Positions 1 to 6,481 of a DNA stretch of 7,028 nt are shown here, one piece after another. The notes under the pieces were generated by a model. That model was not told the DNA's origin. It was given only the letters and a program-made list of their open reading frames with translations, and searched no databases. This DNA comes from Candidatus Eiseniibacteriota bacterium (lineage in GTDB: Bacteria > JAFGKV01), in contig JALOPK010000255.1 of NCBI GenBank assembly GCA_025453925.1, forward strand, positions 1-7,028. The letters run 5' to 3'. Made by a program: the position numbers and the translations under genes. How positions within the stretch are numbered: the stretch's first letter is position 1; every line of letters starts with the position of its first letter.

Positions 1-411
1 TCGCATTTCTTTCTCGATCCGGGATTCCCCGTTGATCGTGTTGAAGCCCTCTATGCCAAATGGGTCGACACCGCGCTTGATCGGCAGCAGACCTTCGTCG
101 TCATCGAGCATGAAGGCGCCATCTGCGGCGTGTTCATCTATGAAATGGATGACCGCACCACGCGGTTCGGCAGGAAGTACGCAGTCTGGAAACTGGCCGA
201 CGTAGACAGCCGGGTCCGCGGGAAAGGGCTGGGCATGCGGTTGTTTCATGCGACAGTCATGTCTGCCGCAGACCAGGGCGCCGATGCCATCGACAGCAGT
301 CTGGCGGTGCACAATGTGGCGTCACAGAATATCCATATCAGGCTTGGGTTTCGGCTGATAACCTCCGTGTACACGTTCCATCGCTGGTTTGAACCGAAGG
401 AGGCCCGATGA
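1..411 (+). CDS. GNAT family N-acetyltransferase, WecD-like (5' end missing)
   Basis: The frame is open from base 1 to a TGA at 409-411, giving the last 136 residues of a protein whose start lies outside the window. Residues 73-78 (RGKGLG) form the acetyl-CoA pyrophosphate-binding loop of GNAT motif A. They are followed by a helix, an N..A..N stretch (106-110) and an LGF turn (115-117), the usual GNAT C-terminal half. The opening part (DPGFP, LYAKW at 17-21) and the closing TFHRW (125-129) recall WecD-type enzymes, which acetylate the 4-amino group of a dTDP-amino-deoxyhexose. Family knowledge: GNAT enzymes in nonulosonic-acid clusters (PseH and equivalents) N-acetylate the UDP-4-amino sugar precursor. 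The four-base overlap with the PseI gene suggests such a role here. The exact substrate is not readable from the sequence. Confidence 0.85.
   Translation, partial: SHFFLDPGFPVDRVEALYAKWVDTALDRQQTFVVIEHEGAICGVFIYEMDDRTTRFGRKYAVWKLADVDSRVRGKGLGMRLFHATVMSAADQGADAIDSSLAVHNVASQNIHIRLGFRLITSVYTFHRWFEPKEAR
397..403 (+). promoter_or_regulatory. Shine-Dalgarno of pseI
   Basis: AAGGAGG lies four bases before the ATG at 408 and inside the end of the GNAT gene. This strong site, plus the ATGA overlap, supports the 408 start and coupled translation. Confidence 0.8.
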
Positions 412-1553
412 CCCCCGCACAGCAGAAATCGGATGTTGATCGTGCCGGAGGAATCGGTGAGGCGCGGCCTCATGTCCACCCCAATGGGGAACCCGCGCCG
501 GCGGGGCCGAGTGTCAGGATCGGCGGCGTCCAGGTTGGTGGCGGAGCGCCGTGCTTCATCGTCGCGGAACTTTCCGCGAACCACAACCAGGAGTTCGAAG
601 AGGCCGTTCGCCTCATTCGCGCGGCCGCCGAGTGCGGCGCCACCGCAGTGAAACTCCAGACGTACACACCCGACACGTTGACGATAGATTGCCACAACGA
701 GTACTTCCGAATCGGCGCGGGCACGGTGTGGGCGGGCAAGAACCTCTACCAGCTCTATGGTGAGGCCTACACCCCCTGGGAGTGGCAACCCAAGCTCAAG
801 AGGATTGCGAACGAGCTCGGAATGGAGCTCTTCTCCACGCCCTTCGATGAGACGGCGGTGGACTTCCTGGAAGAGATGGGCGTCCCGGCCTACAAGATCG
901 CCTCCTTCGAGCTGGTGGATCTTCCGCTCATCAGAAAGGTCGCCTCCACCGGGAAGCCCATGATCATGTCCACGGGCATGGCCACCGTTGAAGAGATCGA
1001 TGAGGCCGTCTCGGCAGCCAGGGAGGCGGACTGCGCGGATCTCGTCCTTCTCAAGTGCAACAGCGCGTATCCTGCGCCGCCGGAGGAGATGAATCTGCGC
1101 ACCATCCCGGATATGGCCGCGAGGTTCGGTGTTCCGGTCGGCCTCTCTGACCATACTCTCGGAATCGCCGTGCCCGTGGCGGCCGTGGCGCTGGGTGCCT
1201 GCATGATCGAGAAGCACTTCACTCTGTCGCGGGCGGTGCCTGGTCCGGATAGCTCGTTTTCCCTGGAGCCCGCGGAGTTCAAAGCCATGGTCGAAGCCGT
1301 GCGCGTCACCGAAAAGGCAGTCGGTACCGTCCGCTATGAGCCAGCCGGGAAGGAAGCCGCCAGCCGGGCGTTCCGCCGCTCCCTGTTCGCGGTGCACGAC
1401 ATCGCCGCGGGCGAGCAGCTCACCCCGCTGAACATCCGATCCATTCGCCCCGGGAACGGGTTGCCGCCCCGGCACTGGAACCAGGTCCTCGGCCGCAGAG
1501 CCGCACGGGAGATCACGAGGGGAACGCCGCTGACGTGGGATCTCATCCAGTAG
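408..1553 (+). CDS. pseI: Pseudaminic acid synthase (NeuB/PseI family)
   Basis: The 381-residue product should condense 2,4-diacetamido-2,4,6-trideoxy-L-altrose with phosphoenolpyruvate to give pseudaminic acid in the cytoplasm. The TIM-barrel NeuB domain spans about residues 46-310: AELSANHN (53-60), KLQTYTPDTLTID (82-94), STPFD (143-147), YKIASFE (162-168), STG (188-190), GLSDHT (245-250) and EKHFTL (268-273). H249 and H270 match the family's metal-binding histidines. A C-terminal SAF/antifreeze-like domain follows (about 323-381, from RRSLF). The NLYQLYGEAYTPWEW stretch (112-126) is typical of PseI and unlike sialic acid NeuB or legionaminic acid synthases, so I favour pseudaminic acid. 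About 35 Pro/Ala/Gly-rich residues precede the usual family start. There is no in-frame ATG, GTG or TTG between 408 and the domain, so this start is forced. It overlaps the GNAT stop (ATGA) and is followed closely by the flippase. Confidence 0.93.
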   Translation: MTPAQQKSDVDRAGGIGEARPHVHPNGEPAPAGPSVRIGGVQVGGGAPCFIVAELSANHNQEFEEAVRLIRAAAECGATAVKLQTYTPDTLTIDCHNEYFRIGAGTVWAGKNLYQLYGEAYTPWEWQPKLKRIANELGMELFSTPFDETAVDFLEEMGVPAYKIASFELVDLPLIRKVASTGKPMIMSTGMATVEEIDEAVSAAREADCADLVLLKCNSAYPAPPEEMNLRTIPDMAARFGVPVGLSDHTLGIAVPVAAVALGACMIEKHFTLSRAVPGPDSSFSLEPAEFKAMVEAVRVTEKAVGTVRYEPAGKEAASRAFRRSLFAVHDIAAGEQLTPLNIRSIRPGNGLPPRHWNQVLGRRAAREITRGTPLTWDLIQ

Positions 1554-1564
1554 ATCCCCGGGCA

Positions 1565-2845
1565 ATGCCGGCAGCCGCGCAGGCTGCTCCGACGCCCCGC
1601 TCCCGCTCGTTGCGACGGCTGACAGCCGAATGGGCGGGCAGCAACCTCGTCTCTTCGTTCGCCCGCCTGGCCGGAGGGCTTCTCGTGTCGAGGGCCGTCG
1701 CTCCCAGCGTGCTCGGCCTTTTCAATTCGATCAGTCTCGCCTGTGGCTATGCCCCGTTTTTTCAACTGGGCGTGGTAAATGGCCTCAACCGGGACCTGCC
1801 CTATCACATCGGCACGGGAGACTGGCCTCGCGCCCGTGAACTCGCGGCCGCGGCCCAGGCGTGGGCGCTGATCACCGGGGGGTTCTGCGCGTTCGTGACT
1901 CTCGGCATCGGCGGGTGGCAGTTACTGGGGGGACGGGGGGATCTGGCCTTCGGATGGACCACGATATCGCTTTCGGTCTTCATGGCGGTTTTCGGGCAGA
2001 TGTACCTGCAGTCCCTGTTTCGGACGCATTCTGACTTCTCGCGCCTGGCGGCCTACAATGTAATCCAGGCATTGGTTTCGCTGGCCCTGGTACCGCTCGT
2101 CTGGGCCTTCGGGTTTCACGGGCTCTGCGGGCGGGCGTTCCTGATAGCGGCATCGAGTCTCATGCTCCTCTGGCGGTGGAGGCCGCTGAAGGTGGCGTTC
2201 CGTCTTCGTTGGGAACCGGTGAGACAGCTCCTCAAGACAGGGATCCCGCTCCTTGTCGTCGGGCAGATCTATGCGTGGTGGACGGTGCTGGACTCCACGC
2301 TCGTCCTCAGGTACGCCGGCACCGAAGGTCTGGGGCTCTACGCATTGGCCGCGCTCGCCGGACCGACGGTCGGCATGGTGCCGCACGCGCTGAGCCAGGT
2401 CGTGTATCCGCGCATGGCGGAGGAGTACGGCCGCACCCGGCACATCCGGCCCCTCCTGCGCATGGTGTGGTCGCCGGTGCTCCAGAGCTTCGCCGTGACC
2501 GCCCTCTTGGTGGCGGTCTCCTGGGTGGCACTGCCCTACGCGGTTCGAATGATACTGCCGAAGTACGTTGGCGGGATTCAGGCGGCTCAGTGGTCCCTCG
2601 TGGCGACACTCCCACTGACTTTCATGCCGGTGAACAACGTGTTCAATGTCGTGAAGCGGCAGGATCTCCTTGGCGCGGCCATCGCGTTTGGCATGGCGGT
2701 GTACGTCGGTGTCATGTTTCTTCTTGGCGGCACACACGCTCGACTCGCTGCGTTTCCCCAGGCGATGCTGGTTGGCCGGGTGTGTTTCATCTCCCTCTGC
2801 GTTCTACTGATCACCCGGCTGCGCCTGCATCCGGACCCCAGATAG
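1565..2845 (+). CDS. Wzx-like polysaccharide flippase (MOP superfamily)
   Basis: This is a very hydrophobic protein of 426 residues from the ATG at 1565, or 436 from an in-frame GTG at 1535 that overlaps the pseI stop by 19 bases. Hydrophobic segments run along the whole length; clear ones (numbered from 1565) are about 55-70, 108-121, 133-150, 167-184, 190-203, 226-242, 257-280, 309-328, 344-360, 370-388 and 399-417. Size and layout fit the 12-14-helix MOP flippases that move undecaprenyl-linked glycan units across the inner membrane. The GLNRDLPYH stretch (73-81) and the VGMVPHALSQVVYPRMAEEY stretch (269-288) resemble those seen in polysaccharide-biosynthesis flippases. Start choice is uncertain: the GTG has GAGGGGA at 1517-1523, rather far upstream, while the ATG lacks a clear Shine-Dalgarno but leaves a clean 11-base gap after pseI. 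The position between pseI and a glycosyltransferase supports export of a pseudaminic-acid-containing unit (inference). A MATE-like transporter of another kind is less likely. Confidence 0.85.
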   Translation: MPAAAQAAPTPRSRSLRRLTAEWAGSNLVSSFARLAGGLLVSRAVAPSVLGLFNSISLACGYAPFFQLGVVNGLNRDLPYHIGTGDWPRARELAAAAQAWALITGGFCAFVTLGIGGWQLLGGRGDLAFGWTTISLSVFMAVFGQMYLQSLFRTHSDFSRLAAYNVIQALVSLALVPLVWAFGFHGLCGRAFLIAASSLMLLWRWRPLKVAFRLRWEPVRQLLKTGIPLLVVGQIYAWWTVLDSTLVLRYAGTEGLGLYALAALAGPTVGMVPHALSQVVYPRMAEEYGRTRHIRPLLRMVWSPVLQSFAVTALLVAVSWVALPYAVRMILPKYVGGIQAAQWSLVATLPLTFMPVNNVFNVVKRQDLLGAAIAFGMAVYVGVMFLLGGTHARLAAFPQAMLVGRVCFISLCVLLITRLRLHPDPR

Positions 2846-2929
2846 GGACATGGGCGCGAACACCAGGGGCAGAAGGCGCGGCGGAGGCGATCCAGCCGGA
2901 GACGCGGGCTGCCCCCCGGCGCCCCCCGA

Positions 2930-4543
2930 ATGACCGTGACGAGTGGACGACACCTGATGACCCAGTATGATTCCTCATCATCGCAGCGCTCAGGCCGTCA
3001 TGAAGCCCGGGACGTGGTGCGCGAGATCCTGCCCTGCGTGGATGCCCTCCTGGCATCGCTGCCGCCGGGAACTGGCCCCGCCCGCCAATGCCTGGAGATC
3101 GAGCGTGCGCTCATGGAACCAGGATTCGGAGGATTGCCGCTGGGTTCGACGCTCACCGACAGCCTCGGAAGCCTGTTCTACCGCAAGGTCAACCCCACTG
3201 GCGCCGCGGCCTCGGCGCGAGAGCTGGGGGCGTATGTTTTCCATGCGTGGCGAGGTGTGCGAGTTCCGCCCGGGGGCGTGGGCGGCCCGACCGGTCTCGC
3301 GCGGGTCATCCTCGCGACTATCAGCTCCCGTTCCTACAACCGTCGGTGGGCTCCCGCGGTCAGCCGCCTGCTTGCCCCCCAGGATTGCCTCGTGATCACC
3401 GATGATTCCGGCCTGCGTCAACTCTTGCCCACGGGAACCTCGTCATTGCGTTGGAGCAACATGCCCGGCATCGACATGCCCAGATGGAGACGCGTCTACC
3501 GCGAGGGGTCTCGCCGTCGGAGGGACGCGATCGGAGCACTCCGGCGACGATACGGGTTCTCCCGGCTGGCAGCACTCACGCTTGAACACGCACTGCTCGT
3601 CTCATCGCAATGGATGTGCCGCGCCGCGCGATTTCTGGACGCCACGATGCCGTCAGCAGTACTCGTCGAGTATGACCGGAACACCCGGGGGGCCTGTCTG
3701 GTTCTGGCCGCCCGCCAGCGCGGCATCCCCACCATGACCCTCATGCATGGCGTAATCAACGGGCCCTTCGGCTACACACCCGTTCTTGCCGAGAGGGTGC
3801 TGTGCTGGGGAACCCTCCAGCGTGAACAACTCATCAGCCTGGGGACTCCGCCGGGACGCATTGATGTGGTCGGGTATCCCCCCCTGGATCCCGGCCTCAG
3901 CGCCGAACGGCCGATGATTCGACGCCGGCTGGGGATCTCCGAGGACGCGGTGGTTGCGCTGCTCGCTACTAATCCGGTGGGGCTGGGGGACCGGATGCGC
4001 CTGGCAACGCTTTTCTGCGAAGCAGTGCTGCGGGTGGAGGGAGTCTGCGGGGTCGTCCGGCTTCATCCCTCAGAGTCGATGTCTGCCTACCAGGATGTGC
4101 GTGGCCGATACCCCGGGGTACGGTTCACCGCAAACCAGGAGATGACCCTGGAAGAGGCGATCGTGCTTGGGGACGTCTCGGTGGTCCACGCCAGCGGTTT
4201 CGGGGGGGAAGCACTCGCAATGGGAGGGCTCTGCATTGTCCTCGATGCGCTTCAACGCGCGTTTGGACATGCCGAGGATCTCACACGCCGGGGGGGAGTG
4301 CCCAGCGTCCAGAATGGCGAGGAACTCGCGGCGCTGCTGGAGAGGATCCGCGACGACGCAGCGTACCGGAGTTACCTCAGGGAGGAGGCGCATGGTTTCG
4401 TTCGGGCGCAGTATCACGCGCTGGGAGACGCCGCGTGCCGCAATATCGCTTCCGTCGTGCAGGAACACACCGCGGGCTCCGGCGCGCGCGGGCCGCTCGC
4501 CGCAGATTCGAAACCCGAGCCTGTCTTGAACACTCCGCACTGA
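2930..4543 (+). CDS. Large GT-B-like glycosyltransferase, candidate sugar (nonulosonate?) transferase
   Basis: The product has 537 residues from the ATG at 2930; a second in-frame ATG at 2957 is possible, and neither has a strong Shine-Dalgarno. I cannot place it in a named family with certainty. The C-terminal half looks like a two-domain GT-B enzyme: VLVEYDRNTRG (244-254), a strand-helix leading into GIPTMTLMHG (265-274) with the common HG pair, ERVLCWG (288-294), IDVVGYPPLD (311-320), VVRLHPSE (375-382), and SVVHASGFGGEALAMGG (417-433). The last resembles the nucleotide-binding loop of GT-B folds and UDP-GlcNAc 2-epimerase-like proteins. Similar signatures occur in capsule and polysialyltransferase-like proteins (family knowledge, recalled). 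Residues 184-210 are very arginine-rich and could favour membrane contact. The N-terminal 150 residues and the last 25 (Pro/Ala-rich, likely disordered) show no motif I know. No signal peptide or membrane helix is seen, so it is probably cytoplasmic. It sits 84 bases after the flippase. Confidence 0.75.
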   Translation: MTVTSGRHLMTQYDSSSSQRSGRHEARDVVREILPCVDALLASLPPGTGPARQCLEIERALMEPGFGGLPLGSTLTDSLGSLFYRKVNPTGAAASARELGAYVFHAWRGVRVPPGGVGGPTGLARVILATISSRSYNRRWAPAVSRLLAPQDCLVITDDSGLRQLLPTGTSSLRWSNMPGIDMPRWRRVYREGSRRRRDAIGALRRRYGFSRLAALTLEHALLVSSQWMCRAARFLDATMPSAVLVEYDRNTRGACLVLAARQRGIPTMTLMHGVINGPFGYTPVLAERVLCWGTLQREQLISLGTPPGRIDVVGYPPLDPGLSAERPMIRRRLGISEDAVVALLATNPVGLGDRMRLATLFCEAVLRVEGVCGVVRLHPSESMSAYQDVRGRYPGVRFTANQEMTLEEAIVLGDVSVVHASGFGGEALAMGGLCIVLDALQRAFGHAEDLTRRGGVPSVQNGEELAALLERIRDDAAYRSYLREEAHGFVRAQYHALGDAACRNIASVVQEHTAGSGARGPLAADSKPEPVLNTPH

Positions 4544-4558
4544 GGTGCCGCTCGCCTC

Positions 4559-4567
4559 GAGGAGAGG
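4559..4567 (+). promoter_or_regulatory. Shine-Dalgarno of the hexapeptide acyltransferase
   Basis: GAGGAGAGG ends six bases before the ATG at 4574. It directly abuts an in-frame TTG at 4568, too close for initiation there, so it decides in favour of 4574. Confidence 0.8.
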
Positions 4568-4573
4568 TTGCCC

Positions 4574-5224
4574 ATGCTCAGCAGAAACATACTCCGCATC
4601 CTGTTCGCCACCAGGGCTGTGTTAAGGCTCTCGCTCGATCGCGTCGTGATCGCCCCGCTCCTGCGGCTGCTCGGGGTCGAATTCGGGAAGGGCTGCCGTT
4701 TCTCAGGCATGCCCATCGTGAAACGCCACCCAGACTCGCGCATCATAGTGGAGCGTGGCGTTCTGGTGATCAGCCGGGGTGACGAGAACCCCGCCACGAT
4801 CCCGCACCGCACCATGCTCTCCACCCTCGGCAAGGGGGCGATCATTCGCATCGGCGCGGATGCCGGCATCTCAGGCGCTTCCATCGCGGCCAGCATTGCG
4901 GTGGAGATCGGCGAGCGTTCCCAGATCGGCTCCGGCGCCATGCTTTGGGACACGGATTTCCATCCGCTTGACCCCGATCTCCGCCGTGCACATAGGACCG
5001 CGGGCGCCGCCCAGGCGCCCATACGGGTCGGGTGTGATGTGTTCATCGGTGCGAGGGCGATCGTGCTGAAGGGGGTGACCATCGGTGATGGCGCCGTTGT
5101 GGGGGCGGGCGCCGTTGTTGCCGCGGACGTGCCGCCCGGCGCGCTGGTTGCCGGGAACCCCGCTCGAGTGATTCGGGACGTTGTCCGTGGAGGCTCGCGC
5201 CCGCTCCGGCCGTTGGAGACCTGA
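4574..5224 (+). CDS. Hexapeptide-repeat (left-handed beta-helix) acyltransferase, probable sugar O-acetyltransferase
   Basis: The 216-residue product belongs to the WbbJ/maltose-acetyltransferase-like group of trimeric acyl-CoA enzymes. An amphipathic/hydrophobic N-terminus (about 1-35) is followed by imperfect hexapeptide turns from about residue 36 (VEFGKGCRF) to 201: IIRIGADAGISGASI (90-104), AVEIGERSQIGSGAML (109-124), then IRVGCDVFIGARAIVLKGVT (150-169) and GDGAVVGAGAVVAADVPPGA (171-190). The end GNPARVI (194-200) is the usual closing signature. H130 in WDTDFHP (125-131) is the likely catalytic histidine, in the loop where family members carry it. It would transfer an acetyl or other acyl group from CoA to a sugar hydroxyl or amine in the cytoplasm. 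Context suggests decoration of a repeat-unit sugar, possibly pseudaminic acid, but the acceptor is unknown. It starts 30 bases after the first glycosyltransferase and ends 23 bases before the next start signal. Confidence 0.88.
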   Translation: MLSRNILRILFATRAVLRLSLDRVVIAPLLRLLGVEFGKGCRFSGMPIVKRHPDSRIIVERGVLVISRGDENPATIPHRTMLSTLGKGAIIRIGADAGISGASIAASIAVEIGERSQIGSGAMLWDTDFHPLDPDLRRAHRTAGAAQAPIRVGCDVFIGARAIVLKGVTIGDGAVVGAGAVVAADVPPGALVAGNPARVIRDVVRGGSRPLRPLET

Positions 5225-5247
5225 CAACCACTGAGGAAGAGACCGAT

Positions 5248-5284
5248 ATGCTGACCCTCACGAAGCCCGCCCTATCCCCCCCGG
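5248..5284 (+). other. Frame-displaced 5' end of the second glycosyltransferase gene
   Basis: An ATG at 5248 follows a good purine-rich site (GAGGAAGAGA, 5233-5242) and reads MLTLTKPA, a typical first beta strand of a GT-B enzyme. This frame runs on only to a TGA at 5434-5436, losing resemblance to anything after about 12 codons. The glycosyltransferase body is in the next frame and is open upstream only to a TGA at 5252-5254, where it would read PYPPRVGGSS just before and across its first usable start (GTG 5285). Joining the two frames by dropping one base between about 5266 and 5282 gives a normal family N-terminus. I therefore read 5248 as the true start of an interrupted gene. Confidence 0.7.
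5276..5282 (+). repeat. Seven-C run at the frame break
   Basis: CCCCCCC sits in the short interval where the reading frame must change. With six Cs, the frame from the ATG at 5248 would continue into the glycosyltransferase body. The run is seen directly; its role is inferred. Confidence 0.6.
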
Positions 5285-6436
5285 GTGGGTGGCTCCAGTA
5301 TTGTGATGTGGAATCTCCTGGCGGGGCTCACGCCGGAAAGCATTGTCCTGGCGACGTACAAGCCTGCGCGTGCCATCGAGACCCCGGTATTCGACCTGCC
5401 CCACGCACGACGCTTTGTGCACGCAGAACGCCCTGACTTGCCGTATAGAGTCGGGCGAGCATGGAAGTATGTTCAGCTCCCATTGATCATTCGTCGGTTG
5501 GCGTGCCTCTGCCGAGAGCACGAGTGCGGCGTGGTGATCGGCGTGTACCCCGACCTTTTCATGATGGACGCCGCACAGAGAGTCGCCGCCCGATTGGGGC
5601 TTCCGTTCGTGTCGTATCTGCACGACACCATCGCGGAGGCCACGTCGCTGTCGAGACTCGCCAGATGGGGGAACGCCGTGCAGCGGAGAGTGTTTGCGAC
5701 ATCGAACCTCGTGATGGTGCTGACGGGAGGCCTCTCGGACCTCTACGAACACAAGTACGGCCTGCGGCCGGTCTTCGTCCCGCATTCGTACCCCGAGCCC
5801 ATCGCCGACGCTACGGCGGATTTCGCATCGACCCGTCAGTCTCTCTTCTGGGGAGGCGCCGTGTACTCGATCAACTCAGAGGCCGTCGCCCGAGTGTTCA
5901 GAGCGATGATGAAGGTCGAGGGGCTGCGGTTCACCCTGGCAACCGCGCAAAGCCGGGGAGAACTGGCCGGAATGGGGATGGAGGGCGAACGCATTGATCT
6001 GACCTGCATTCCCGCCGAACAAAGGCCACGCTACCTTGACCTCCTGCGCCACCACGCCGTTCTTGTTCTCGCCCTGAATTGGCCTGACGAGACGAGGGTT
6101 CACGCTGACGAGCTGGCGACGATCTTCCCTACGAAGACGCCCGAGTATCTGGCATCCGGGCGACCCATTCTGGTCCACTGCCCAGAGCATTACCACCTCG
6201 CGCGGTTCTTCCGCCAACACGGGTGCGGAGAGGTTGTCGTCGAGCGTTCCGTCGAGGCGGTCGAAGCCGCGCTCCGCAGGGTGATCGGTTCACCAGACTA
6301 TCGACGTGAGCTGGGCTCCCGTGCACTTGTCGCGGCGCGCCAGTTCGCGCGGGAGCGGGTGGTGGCAGCATTCCGTGATGCAGTCGAGGGAGTTCTCAGG
6401 CATGATGGGAGTGACGCGTGCGCCGCCTCGACATAG
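5285..6436 (+). CDS. GT4-like (GT-B) glycosyltransferase, N-terminus frameshifted
   Basis: The open body encodes 383 residues from a GTG at 5285, which has no Shine-Dalgarno and is probably not the native start. GGSSIVMWNLLAGL (2-15) is the glycine-rich loop and first helix that normally follow the first beta strand of GT-B enzymes. YLHDT (111-115) lies where the acceptor-domain strand ends. ATSNLVMVLTGGLSDLY (138-154) and VFVPHSYPEP (163-172) form the linker into the donor domain. SLFWGGAVYSIN (186-197) matches the opening of the nucleotide-binding domain. TKTPEYLASGRPILVH (283-298) is the GT4 'E..asG.P' donor-sugar motif. It likely transfers a sugar from a nucleotide donor to the lipid-linked repeat unit in the cytoplasm; donor and acceptor are unknown. 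It lies 60 bases downstream of the acyltransferase stop (23 if counted from the ATG at 5248) and 45 bases before the epimerase. A full-length product would be about 395 residues. Confidence 0.82.
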   Translation: MGGSSIVMWNLLAGLTPESIVLATYKPARAIETPVFDLPHARRFVHAERPDLPYRVGRAWKYVQLPLIIRRLACLCREHECGVVIGVYPDLFMMDAAQRVAARLGLPFVSYLHDTIAEATSLSRLARWGNAVQRRVFATSNLVMVLTGGLSDLYEHKYGLRPVFVPHSYPEPIADATADFASTRQSLFWGGAVYSINSEAVARVFRAMMKVEGLRFTLATAQSRGELAGMGMEGERIDLTCIPAEQRPRYLDLLRHHAVLVLALNWPDETRVHADELATIFPTKTPEYLASGRPILVHCPEHYHLARFFRQHGCGEVVVERSVEAVEAALRRVIGSPDYRRELGSRALVAARQFARERVVAAFRDAVEGVLRHDGSDACAAST

Positions 6437-6470
6437 CTTGCCCGAGGGGCCGCGCGGTTTCTTGAGAGAG

Positions 6471-6480
6471 GAAGGAGAGG
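6471..6480 (+). promoter_or_regulatory. Shine-Dalgarno of the epimerase gene
   Basis: GAAGGAGAGG lies immediately before the ATG at 6482; its GAAGGAG core ends four bases upstream of the start. It sets the start codon clearly. Confidence 0.75.
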
Positions 6481-6481
6481 A

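Noticed and set aside
246-1565. Long (439-codon) open frame on the minus strand opposite the GNAT and pseI genes
   Set aside because: It lies antisense to two clear protein families, encodes an Arg/Gly/His-rich product with no recognisable domain, and such shadows are common in high-GC DNA.
1922-2737. Minus-strand open frame of 271 codons opposite the flippase
   Set aside because: The composition is Arg/His/Pro-rich without motifs, and it is the complement of a clear membrane protein; a codon-bias shadow.
2176-2970. 264-codon + strand frame overlapping the flippase and the glycosyltransferase start
   Set aside because: It is out of frame with a strong membrane-protein gene, has no ribosome site, and its product shows no domain.
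4555-4562. CCTCGAGG palindrome after the first glycosyltransferase, considered as a terminator
   Set aside because: It is only eight bases, has no loop or T-run, and overlaps the Shine-Dalgarno of the next gene.
4414-5082. Minus-strand open frame of 222 codons opposite the acyltransferase
   Set aside because: Its Ser/Arg/Met-rich product is a shadow of the hexapeptide repeats on the other strand.
6450-6463. CCGCGCGG followed by TTTCTT between the second glycosyltransferase and the epimerase, considered as a terminator
   Set aside because: The palindrome is too short to form a stable hairpin with a loop, the T-run is broken, and a strong ribosome site follows within ten bases.
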